A DNA stretch of 64,000 nt, taken from positions 37,293 through 101,292 of the forward strand of contig CAKPFM010000005.1 of NCBI GenBank assembly GCA_934153945.1, given 5' to 3'. Source of the DNA: an uncultured Bacilli bacterium. GTDB taxonomy: Bacteria > Bacillota_I > Bacilli_A > RF39 > UBA660. The translations under genes were made by a program, and so were the position numbers. The notes below the pieces were generated by a model. The model was not told where the DNA came from and made no database searches. It saw nothing but the letters and a program-made list of their open reading frames with translations. Positions 8,311 through 16,730 of the stretch are shown here, piece by piece. Numbering within the stretch: position 1 is the stretch's first letter; every line of letters starts with the position of its first letter.

Positions 8311-10073
8311 ATACCATTTTGTTCAGTATCAATTTTTTGTTCAGTACCAATTTGGTTTTTAAGTAGACTAGCTATTTGATTATATGCATCCTTATATCCC
8401 TTTAACATAGAAACTTCTTGTTTTAAACTTTCAATTTCTTGTAATAAACTTGTTTCTCTTGTTTTTCCTTCTTCTCGTAATGTTTCCATATTTGAATTTT
8501 GTTGATCTAATAATTGTTTTTGAGATTCTACTGTACTTTTTAATTCAACATTTTCTTTTTCTAATCCGGTATTTTTTGTTGTTAAATCATTAATTTCTAA
8601 TTTTGAATTTTCAGCTTGTTTAGATGCTTCTAAGGCCTTATTTTTTACATTTTCAACCATTACTGATAGTTCACTTTTTTCGTTTTCATAAGATTGAACT
8701 TGTGCTTTTAATCCATTATTTTCATTTTTATAAGATTGAATTTTTGTTTTTAATAAATTTTTTTCATTTTCTTTTGCTTGTATTTGATTTTCATATAATG
8801 CTGAAATTCCAATTGTTATATCTTGAACAATTGTTTCTACACTTTGTCCAAATTTACTTACAGAATCATCGACAATTTTTTGTTTTTTATTATCAATTTC
8901 TTCCTGATTAAATGATTTAGCAAATTCATCCATTTCTTGTATTTCATCTTCTCTAACAATTGAGTTTAATTTAGACTCCATATTTAAACTATTATTTGCA
9001 TTTACTTCAACCGGTGGTATTGAACTATTAATTTCTTCATTCTTTTTTTCTTGTTCTACAACTTCATTTGAATTATTATTTTCTATTTTAACATTTTCAT
9101 TGTCTAGTGATGTTACTTCTGGATTTAAATCAAGCTTTTGTTCTTCATTTAAAGTGTCTGGATTTTCCTTTTCTAATTCAAATCCATTCATTGCATTAGA
9201 TAATTCTGTTGTTTCTACATTTTGATGTTCATCTCCATTTACTATTGATTCTTCTACATTAGTTTCTGGTAATTCTGGATTTAATTCAATGCCCTGCTCT
9301 TCTCCTAAAGAATTTGTATTTTCTTTATTTAATTCAGATTCATCTAATTGTGCCTGTTTGAACTCTAAACTTCTTTTTGCTTCCATTATATCTTCTTTTG
9401 CTTGTTCTATTTCACTAAGACTAATTTCTACTGCATCATTATATTTATCATTATCTGGATATTGATAATAAGTATCTTGTAGTTCATCTAGTTTATTTTC
9501 AATTTTATCTAATTTATTTGATGAAGTATTTATTTCTTCTTGTGTCATTTCTTTATTTTTATGGATTTTTTTCAATTCCTTATTTAAAGCTCTTATATAA
9601 TAACGTTTGATTACATCTGCAATAATCATTGGCATATTTGCTTTTTTAGGTGGATTTTCTACAGAAATACTCATTTGGTCAATGTTTCTTTTTAAAGCTT
9701 CTAAATCAAGCGTACTGGCAGTAGGAAATTCTTTTTTAATCATTTCTTCTACTTCTTCTTGTCCTTTATCTCCACTTAAACCAACAATATTTAATACTTT
9801 TAATTCTACATTTTGATGATCTTCATTACTAGTAGCTTCTAATACATATTCACCATTTCTAAATGTCATTGTAGCTAAATTAAATGTTGCTTTTTCATCT
9901 TTTCCTCTATTTAGTTCTGTAGTATAAACTATATATCTTCTATCAGTTTCTCCATTTAAGAATGCTAAATAAACTTCTGCCTGTTTTTCATTTCTACCAT
10001 CACTAATTGTCATTATTGTCTTTGTAATTTCTTCATTATCTTTTATGTTTTGTATATTAGTTATTCTTTCCAT
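8301..10073 (-). CDS. Long coiled-coil protein with DUF1292-like N-terminus
   Basis: 590 residues, no signal peptide or membrane helix. The first ~110 residues form a small alpha/beta region (ISDGRNEKQAEVYLAFLNG, RRYIVYTTEL) that resembles DUF1292 proteins. Then comes a helical region (~135-240), an acidic low-complexity linker with repeated LNEE/LNPE/VET motifs (~245-360), and a long heptad coiled coil (~405-565). Probably a cytosolic structural or scaffold protein; no enzymatic motif is visible. The ATG at 10,073 fits AGGAGA at 6 nt; the upstream in-frame GTG at 10,079 touches the SD and is unlikely. Own promoter at 10,110-10,138. Confidence 0.6.
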   Translation of the reverse strand: MERITNIQNIKDNEEITKTIMTISDGRNEKQAEVYLAFLNGETDRRYIVYTTELNRGKDEKATFNLATMTFRNGEYVLEATSNEDHQNVELKVLNIVGLSGDKGQEEVEEMIKKEFPTASTLDLEALKRNIDQMSISVENPPKKANMPMIIADVIKRYYIRALNKELKKIHKNKEMTQEEINTSSNKLDKIENKLDELQDTYYQYPDNDKYNDAVEISLSEIEQAKEDIMEAKRSLEFKQAQLDESELNKENTNSLGEEQGIELNPELPETNVEESIVNGDEHQNVETTELSNAMNGFELEKENPDTLNEEQKLDLNPEVTSLDNENVKIENNNSNEVVEQEKKNEEINSSIPPVEVNANNSLNMESKLNSIVREDEIQEMDEFAKSFNQEEIDNKKQKIVDDSVSKFGQSVETIVQDITIGISALYENQIQAKENEKNLLKTKIQSYKNENNGLKAQVQSYENEKSELSVMVENVKNKALEASKQAENSKLEINDLTTKNTGLEKENVELKSTVESQKQLLDQQNSNMETLREEGKTRETSLLQEIESLKQEVSMLKGYKDAYNQIASLLKNQIGTEQKIDTEQNGMKK

Positions 10074-10109
10074 AAGCACTCTCCTATCATACTTTCCTAC
10101 TATATTAGT

Positions 10110-10138
10110 AGTATAACATAAGTACTAATTTTTTACAA
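10110..10138 (-). promoter_or_regulatory. Promoter of the coiled-coil gene
   Basis: - strand TTGTAA, 17 bp, TATACT, about 37 bp before the start codon. Confidence 0.65.
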
Positions 10139-10160
10139 GAAAAAACAAGTAAAACTTGTT
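10139..10160 (-). terminator. Terminator of the 10,167-11,576 gene
   Basis: Stem AACAAGT / ACTTGTT with a 3-nt loop, then T run on the - strand. It abuts the next promoter. Confidence 0.75.
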
Positions 10161-10166
10161 ATTTTT

Positions 10167-11576
10167 TTAATATCCTAATGTTTGCTGCTTATATATTGAT
10201 CCTTTTTTATAAACTCTATCCCTATCTATAAGTACAAGCGGATTTTCTTTAAACCAATCTGGTAAATTTTTATGATTTTTTGTATCAGCATCTAAATATG
10301 AATCTAATAAATAAGCATTTGTACCACTACTACCATTTATTAATGTATCATTTAATATATATCCATTTTTGCTTAATTCTTCTCTCCACATATCTAATAC
10401 TTTTGAGTTAACATTAGAAGCAGATTTTCCTAAATATTTTTGTACCTCTAATCCTAATTTTACAATTCCCTTATTATCTCTAATATATTTTTCCTCTTCA
10501 TTTTTTAATATTAAATATAAATTTGGGCATATTATATCTTCATATGACCATTTAAAGTTAATAAATTTAACTACATAGTCACCTATTTGATAGCAATTAG
10601 CTGATGAACCACTAGATATAAATCTATATTCTCTTGATTTACTTAAATCTAAATATTTAGTTGTCCATTCATATAAAAGTGGGAGTAATTCACTATTTAA
10701 TATTCTTTGATTTATATATTTTTCCTTTCCATATAAATTAATTAAATATCTTAATTTGTATGTTAATTGTTCATTTATTTTATTTTCATATTTTTTAAAT
10801 AATGTTAAATAATAATTATTTGTTGTTTTATAATATGTATCAATATTTTTTTCTAATTCATTGCTTTCATCATCAAGTGATAAAAATTCTGCTAGAACAT
10901 TTTTTTCGTAATTTTTTAATATAAAATTTCTTATTTTTACATATTCATCATAACTATTTTTTTTAATGTGTACAGCTAGAGAAGATATATCATTCATATC
11001 CATGTATTTAACATTATCCTTTTCTTCAAACATACTCATTTGTTTATAACAAGGTACTATATTAGTTAAATATTCTAATACATTTGGATAGATTTTTTTA
11101 AATAAATCATAATTATAATTTACTAAATAATCCATAAATAAGTATCTAGTATGTAAATTTCTAATAGTTTTGAATTTGTTTATTAAATTATTATTTTTAG
11201 TTGTTAATATATAGGAAAAAACTACTTTTAACATACTCTCATCTAACATTTTTGAATGTCTTAATACTAAATCAACACCATAATTAGTATGATTTAAAAT
11301 ATTAAATAATTTACTTTGATCGATTTCATAATATAAGTCATAAGTTTCTAACAAGTAACTTGTTTCTATATTAAATTCATTAATATCATATATAATATCA
11401 AAACAAAATGAGGGATAATTATCAATTATTTTATATATAAATGCTTTGATTAAATTTACTTTATCTTTATCATTTCTAATATAGCTGATTAGACCAATTC
11501 TATCATATTTTCTTGACAAATAATTATCTAAAAACTTAACCTCACCATTTCTTAATTCTTCAATAGGATTAAACAT
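10167..11576 (-). CDS. Uncharacterised protein with a kinase-like C-terminal region
   Basis: 469 residues, cytosolic, mostly helical and rich in Tyr/Asn/Lys. Residues ~1-310 show no recognisable motif. From ~315 the segment FISSGSSANCYQIGDYVVKFI looks like a protein-kinase glycine loop followed by the beta-3 VxK lysine. Near the end LVLIDRDRVYKKG could be a remnant of a catalytic or metal loop. A canonical HRD/DFG pair is not visible, so this is either a divergent small-molecule/protein kinase fold or a pseudokinase. Monocistronic, with its own promoter (11,602-11,629), a strong AAAGGGGGG ribosome site and a terminator. A pseudogene fragment at 37,567 shares the same loop pattern. Confidence 0.45.
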   Translation of the reverse strand: MFNPIEELRNGEVKFLDNYLSRKYDRIGLISYIRNDKDKVNLIKAFIYKIIDNYPSFCFDIIYDINEFNIETSYLLETYDLYYEIDQSKLFNILNHTNYGVDLVLRHSKMLDESMLKVVFSYILTTKNNNLINKFKTIRNLHTRYLFMDYLVNYNYDLFKKIYPNVLEYLTNIVPCYKQMSMFEEKDNVKYMDMNDISSLAVHIKKNSYDEYVKIRNFILKNYEKNVLAEFLSLDDESNELEKNIDTYYKTTNNYYLTLFKKYENKINEQLTYKLRYLINLYGKEKYINQRILNSELLPLLYEWTTKYLDLSKSREYRFISSGSSANCYQIGDYVVKFINFKWSYEDIICPNLYLILKNEEEKYIRDNKGIVKLGLEVQKYLGKSASNVNSKVLDMWREELSKNGYILNDTLINGSSGTNAYLLDSYLDADTKNHKNLPDWFKENPLVLIDRDRVYKKGSIYKQQTLGY

Positions 11577-11601
11577 AAAATCCCCCCTTTAATAATAACT
11601 T

Positions 11602-11629
11602 ATTATACTAAAATTTAAATGAAAGTCAA
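11602..11629 (-). promoter_or_regulatory. Promoter of the 10,167-11,576 gene
   Basis: - strand TTGACT, 16 bp, TATAAT, 26 bp upstream of the start codon. Confidence 0.7.
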
Positions 11630-11650
11630 TTGAATTCACCTCCTATAAAA

Positions 11651-11682
11651 GAAAAAAATGCCAAATAGAAACATTCGGCATT
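11651..11682 (-). terminator. Terminator of the 910-residue protein gene
   Basis: AATGCC / GGCATT plus AAT/ATT after one mismatch, followed on the - strand by a T run. It lies about 110 bp after the stop codon at 11,792. Confidence 0.65.
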
Positions 11683-11791
11683 CATTTTTATCAAAAATTT
11701 TAATTATCTCAAATTATTATAATATTATTAATAAATTTTTTATATTAATATAGTCGTTAATTTGACCCTAAAAATATATTTTTTTCTAATT

Positions 11792-14524
11792 TTACTTACA
11801 TTTTGATTCAATTTCATCATTAATATTGTTAAATTTTTTTTCATAAACATCGCTATTTATAAAAATAACATTATTTATCCCCATTGCTTTAGCATTGAAA
11901 ATAGCTTCACCAATATTTTTGTAATCCGAACATACCATATAATCTGGAATTAATTTTCCACCATAAGTTCCCTTTTTTACGTCCATCAAATTTTCTTGTG
12001 TTCTATTTAAAACTAATTCATTATATCCATTAATATCACTTATACTTACCAAGTCCTCTGGAGCCAAAAATTCTTTAAAACCAGTAGGATTTAACAATTT
12101 TGTTTCATGAGATGTATGTGCATCATCTCTATACATGAACTTAATTTGTTCAGGAGTTATGTTAGAAAAGCCATATACAACATTAGCACGTGAATATTTT
12201 CTTACTGCGGTTTGATTAATTACAGTACAACTAATAGTACTAGTTCCATTTTCCATGATTTTCCATCTTTTAGGAATGTTATTATTTGTTATGTTTAAAC
12301 CTCCACAATTAAGTGTTGGATTATGAACTATCATAGTAAAATCAGCACCGTTCAAAGTATATACATTTACATCATCAATTTTTTTATATAATACTCCATT
12401 ACCATCATCAGCTAGTTTTTTTAAATCTTCTACTTTAATAGCTTGATTCACATATTTAGTAGTATAAAATTTTTTTATTTTTTTTATTAAATTATCCATA
12501 TAAAAATTATCTATCATAGTTAATTTCTTATATTTTTGATAAAATTGTTCAAGACTATTCATATCATTAATTTCATAATAAAGTGACAATATATCGATAA
12601 CAGCCATTTCTTCAGTACTAAAATAAGCTACTGCATTATTTTTTAAATAGTCAAAATTATAAATTTTTTTAAAAGGGCAACTGCTTCCAAATAATCTTTT
12701 AGAAATCAAATTTTTTTTCTTTTCAAATTCTTTCATTTTATCTATTTTATCTATTTTTTCATCACATACAGCATTCATCTTATCTAAATTTTCATCATAT
12801 AAAACATTTACTTTATTAATTATTTCATCTAATTCAGTAATATTTTTAGGATATGAAATATTTATATTTGAATTTGCTTTTTGAAACTTATAAAAATTAA
12901 CTATTTTGTGTTTTATTTCTTTTGACATATTATCTAATGACAAACTACTTAGTAATTCTAAAGTATTTTCAAATAATATTAATTTGTCATTTATTTCTTG
13001 CACAGAATTACTAAAATAATCACTAAAAAGTTCATTAAATCTTGAAAACTTATATATTAAGTTTTTATTTTTAGCCATATCAGCTAACACAACTGGAATT
13101 TTAGAATCATAAGTAAAACACGAATGAATTACTCCAATATTAAAATTATTCAGTATATCAGAATCAAAAATATAAAAATTTGGAATATCTGTAACAAGTA
13201 AATTAGGTCGATCTTCAACAATACTAAGTGCCTTTTCTCCATATACTTTTAGTACAATACTTTCAAGTTTTTGATGAGTTGGGTTTAATATATAATCTTT
13301 GATTTCATTATAAGATAACTTAGATATAATATCATTGTTTGATATAAATTTAATAATATCATCACTCTTGTCTAAATTATTAACATAATTAATTAATTCA
13401 TCTGTCCCAAATAAATCAATCAATCTAGTTCTAATTTGAGTTAAAGACAAATTGTTTGAACAATTTATCATTGTAGGATTTATACTAATTATATTCCAAT
13501 ATCTTTTGCTACTATCATCATTAGATTTTAAAAAGCTATTATTGAAAATTCCAATATTATCTACTTTATTGATAATTATTTTTTTTACAGTATCGTAGTC
13601 TAATCTATTAGAAATAGCAATATTTTGTAATCCTAATAAATATAAAATTTCAGGATTGTTAGTTCTATTTTCAATATTTGTAATTAATTCATGATCTTGA
13701 GACAAAACAACTCTTTTTTCATTAAAACTAGATAATTCTAAAAAGGTCAAACTATCATTCTCATTTGAAATTTCATCATTGAGTAAATCTTTTTTAATTT
13801 GATTATTCGCATCTAAAAATATATTTAAATTTAATGGATTATTATTAATATATGCTTTTTTTGCATTACGTGATAAATTCAAAATAATATTAGGATATCT
13901 TTCAACTAATTTAACTTGAATTTCTTCAGGCAATATTGATAAATCATAATTCAACAATACTTGATGACTTTTCATATTAATTAAAGCACCATAATCAATT
14001 GATTTAAGTAAATTTGATTTTATTTCATCATTTTTATTTTCAAAATCAGATAACATTTTTATTTTTATATCATCTTCTATATAAGAAAAAATTTGACTAT
14101 TAAATTGCTTACTATCAATTATTTTAAGTCTATTAATGATAATTTTTTTGTTTTCACTATTTAAATTATTATATAAATATGGCATATCATTTAATATTTC
14201 TAAAATTAAATTGCTTTCATTTATCATATCAGGATACTTAATAAGCAATCTTTTTTGTTGTTCAAATCCTAGTCTTCCATCTCTAATAATAGAAATCATG
14301 ACATTCTTATCATTAATGTAATTATCTATAATCAAATTTATCCATTTATAGTTACATGATTTAATAATTTCATCAATTTTATTATTATTTTCTTTATATT
14401 TATCAATGAGTGTAAAAATAACATTAGTATCATCTTTATATTTTATTGGAATATCTTTCAAACTCGTAATTTTTCCAATTTTTATTTTATTTATTACAAT
14501 AAATTTTTCTATTAAATTTAGCAT
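11792..14524 (-). CDS. Large uncharacterised cytosolic protein (910 residues)
   Basis: No signal peptide or membrane helix. Residues ~1-560 are helical with loosely repeated modules (for example VLLNYDLSILPEEIQVKLV, IISINPTMINCSNNLSL, VLADMAKNKNLIYKFSRF), suggesting an alpha-solenoid. A short coiled coil follows (~575-610). The C-terminal ~220 residues form a compact alpha/beta domain with HNPTLNCGGLNI, RANVVYGFSNITPEQIKFM, DAHTSH, INGYNELVLNR and IPDYMVCSDY. The order of charged and polar residues there looks enzymatic, but I cannot name the family. AGGTGG precedes the start. Its spacing from neighbours indicates a single-gene unit. Confidence 0.5.
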   Translation of the reverse strand: MLNLIEKFIVINKIKIGKITSLKDIPIKYKDDTNVIFTLIDKYKENNNKIDEIIKSCNYKWINLIIDNYINDKNVMISIIRDGRLGFEQQKRLLIKYPDMINESNLILEILNDMPYLYNNLNSENKKIIINRLKIIDSKQFNSQIFSYIEDDIKIKMLSDFENKNDEIKSNLLKSIDYGALINMKSHQVLLNYDLSILPEEIQVKLVERYPNIILNLSRNAKKAYINNNPLNLNIFLDANNQIKKDLLNDEISNENDSLTFLELSSFNEKRVVLSQDHELITNIENRTNNPEILYLLGLQNIAISNRLDYDTVKKIIINKVDNIGIFNNSFLKSNDDSSKRYWNIISINPTMINCSNNLSLTQIRTRLIDLFGTDELINYVNNLDKSDDIIKFISNNDIISKLSYNEIKDYILNPTHQKLESIVLKVYGEKALSIVEDRPNLLVTDIPNFYIFDSDILNNFNIGVIHSCFTYDSKIPVVLADMAKNKNLIYKFSRFNELFSDYFSNSVQEINDKLILFENTLELLSSLSLDNMSKEIKHKIVNFYKFQKANSNINISYPKNITELDEIINKVNVLYDENLDKMNAVCDEKIDKIDKMKEFEKKKNLISKRLFGSSCPFKKIYNFDYLKNNAVAYFSTEEMAVIDILSLYYEINDMNSLEQFYQKYKKLTMIDNFYMDNLIKKIKKFYTTKYVNQAIKVEDLKKLADDGNGVLYKKIDDVNVYTLNGADFTMIVHNPTLNCGGLNITNNNIPKRWKIMENGTSTISCTVINQTAVRKYSRANVVYGFSNITPEQIKFMYRDDAHTSHETKLLNPTGFKEFLAPEDLVSISDINGYNELVLNRTQENLMDVKKGTYGGKLIPDYMVCSDYKNIGEAIFNAKAMGINNVIFINSDVYEKKFNNINDEIESKCK

Positions 14525-14682
14525 AATTCACCACCTATATTAACTAACATAATATTTTCTAAATAAAATTGAGCTATTTTTGTATTCATTTACTAATTTT
14601 GAAATATTCTCTATCTAGTATCTATAATTAGAATATCATATTTTTGATATTTGTAAAGTAATTATTTAAGTAAAATTCAAAT

Positions 14683-14709
14683 AAAAAGGATTATTTTTTC
14701 ATAATCCTT
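14683..14709 (-). terminator. Terminator of the ABC/P-type ATPase operon
   Basis: Perfect stem AAGGATTAT / ATAATCCTT over the stop codon at 14,691, followed on the - strand by T residues. Confidence 0.8.
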
Positions 14710-16709
14710 AAAGTATTTAAAATAGTAAGTAAAGTTACACCTGTATCAGCAAATACTGCTAACCACATATTAGCTAATCCGAATACACTTAACAATAAAA
14801 TTACTACCTTTACTAATATAGCAAAAAATAAATTTTGTTTAATAATATGTTTTGTAATTTTAGATATATTTATAACTTTTAATATTTTATCTAAATCATC
14901 ATTCATTAAAACTATATCACTAGCTTCAATAGCTGAATCAGTTCCAACATTACCCATTGAAATACCAATATCCGCTCTTTTTAAAACAGGAGCATCATTG
15001 ATACCATCACCAACAAATATTGTTATACCACTATTAGCTATTTTTTCAAATTGCTCAAATTTATCAGTTGGTAACATTTCATATTTAATTTCATCTATAT
15101 CTAATTTTTTACCAATATTTAAAGCAATATCCTTTTTATCTCCAGTAAACATGTATGTTTTAATATTTAATTTTTTTAATTCATCAATAGTTTCTTTAGC
15201 TGAATCTTTAATTCCATCATTAATTGTAATAGAAGCTACATGTTTAGAATCAATATTTAAATGTAATATGGCATCTTCATCACAATCACATAAATTTTTA
15301 TTACCAATAGATATTTTTTTACCATCTAATTCAAATGTAATTCCTTTACCATCTATTTCTTTATAATTTTTAATATCTTTATTATCAATTTTTTCATCTG
15401 TTAGTTTTAATATTGATTTAGCTATTGGATGATTTGAATAAGATTCACCTTTTAATAAAATATTAATAACTTCTTCTTTAGAATATAATTTATCTAATAT
15501 ATCTATTTTAGTTACATTAAACGTTCCATTAGTAAGAGTTCCTGTTTTATCAAAAATGATATTTTTAGCAAAACTTAAAGCATCTAAATAATTGCTACCT
15601 TTAATTAGAATGCCATTAGAACTTGCTACCCCTATTCCAGTAAAATAAGAAAGTGGTACAGAAATAGCAATAGCACAAGGACAAGATATAACTAAGAATG
15701 TTAAACCTCTATATATACTATCTATTAAAGGAACATTAAAGATTGGTAAAATAATTACTAATAAAATAGCTAAAACCATTATAATTGGAGTATATACTTT
15801 ACTAAATTTGGAAACAATAGTTTCTGTTTTTGTTTTTTTATCAGTAGCACTTTCTAATAAATCTAATATTTTAGCAACTGTTGAATTAAGAAATATAGAA
15901 GTAGCTTTTATTTCAATAGCATCTCCCATATTGATACAACCTGACAAAACTTGATCGTTAATATTTTTTTCTACTAATTCAGCTTCACCAGTAAGCATTG
16001 AAGTATCTAATAATGTTTCTCCCTTAATGATAATTCCATCTACTGGTATTTTTTCACCCTTTTTAACTACTAAAATATCATTTACATTAATATCTTCTAC
16101 AGCTACTTTTGTAATAGTTTTATTTCCTTTTTTATTAGCAAATGGTTCTTTAATATCTAGCAAATCTTTAATTGATTTTCTTGAATTATTAATAGCTTTT
16201 TCCTCTAATATTTTACCAACCATGTATAAAACAATTACCATCATACCTTCCATTACATCCCCTATTAAGAATGCACCTACACAAGATATTGTAATTAGAA
16301 AGTTTTCATTAATTGTTTTACTTTTTATTAATAATTTTATGGCATTTATAAAAGTTCTATATAAAAGTAAAGTATAAGAAATAACATATAAAATTGTTTT
16401 ATATATACTTGGAATATTTAAAAAATATCCTAGTAAACAAATTAATACAGCTATAACAAGTATTGATAAATGATATTCTTTCTTAACTTCGATAGCTTCA
16501 CTAGAAACACTAGCATCTGGTTCTACCTTTTGAATTAAATCATTTAATTCTTTTATAGTAAATTCATGTTCTGATTCATATGAAAGTTTAGAAGTACTAA
16601 AATTAACTACTACATTTTTGAATAATTCATTATTATTTAATGATTCTTCTACTTCTCTCGCACAATTAGCGCAATCTAAATTGTTTATATTATATTTATA
16701 TTTTTTCAT
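14691..16709 (-). CDS. Heavy-metal P1B-type ATPase (Zn/Cd-exporter type)
   Basis: 672 residues. One N-terminal HMA domain with metal-binding CANC (Cys13/Cys16), membrane helices from ~80, TGE actuator motif (~240), the CPC transmembrane metal site (~343-345), the phosphorylated Asp of DKTGT (~387), the HP motif SNHPIAKS and hinge GDGINDAPVLKRADIGISMG. The last helix carries ADTGVTLL, the acidic residue typical of the P1B-2 Zn/Cd/Pb exporters (ZntA/CadA) rather than copper pumps. It lies only 21 bp after the ABC permease, so it is probably co-transcribed with it from the TetR-flanked promoter. AGGTGAT precedes the start. Confidence 0.9.
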   Translation of the reverse strand: MKKYKYNINNLDCANCAREVEESLNNNELFKNVVVNFSTSKLSYESEHEFTIKELNDLIQKVEPDASVSSEAIEVKKEYHLSILVIAVLICLLGYFLNIPSIYKTILYVISYTLLLYRTFINAIKLLIKSKTINENFLITISCVGAFLIGDVMEGMMVIVLYMVGKILEEKAINNSRKSIKDLLDIKEPFANKKGNKTITKVAVEDINVNDILVVKKGEKIPVDGIIIKGETLLDTSMLTGEAELVEKNINDQVLSGCINMGDAIEIKATSIFLNSTVAKILDLLESATDKKTKTETIVSKFSKVYTPIIMVLAILLVIILPIFNVPLIDSIYRGLTFLVISCPCAIAISVPLSYFTGIGVASSNGILIKGSNYLDALSFAKNIIFDKTGTLTNGTFNVTKIDILDKLYSKEEVINILLKGESYSNHPIAKSILKLTDEKIDNKDIKNYKEIDGKGITFELDGKKISIGNKNLCDCDEDAILHLNIDSKHVASITINDGIKDSAKETIDELKKLNIKTYMFTGDKKDIALNIGKKLDIDEIKYEMLPTDKFEQFEKIANSGITIFVGDGINDAPVLKRADIGISMGNVGTDSAIEASDIVLMNDDLDKILKVINISKITKHIIKQNLFFAILVKVVILLLSVFGLANMWLAVFADTGVTLLTILNTLRIMKK

Positions 16710-16730
16710 TATATCACCTACTATATTATA

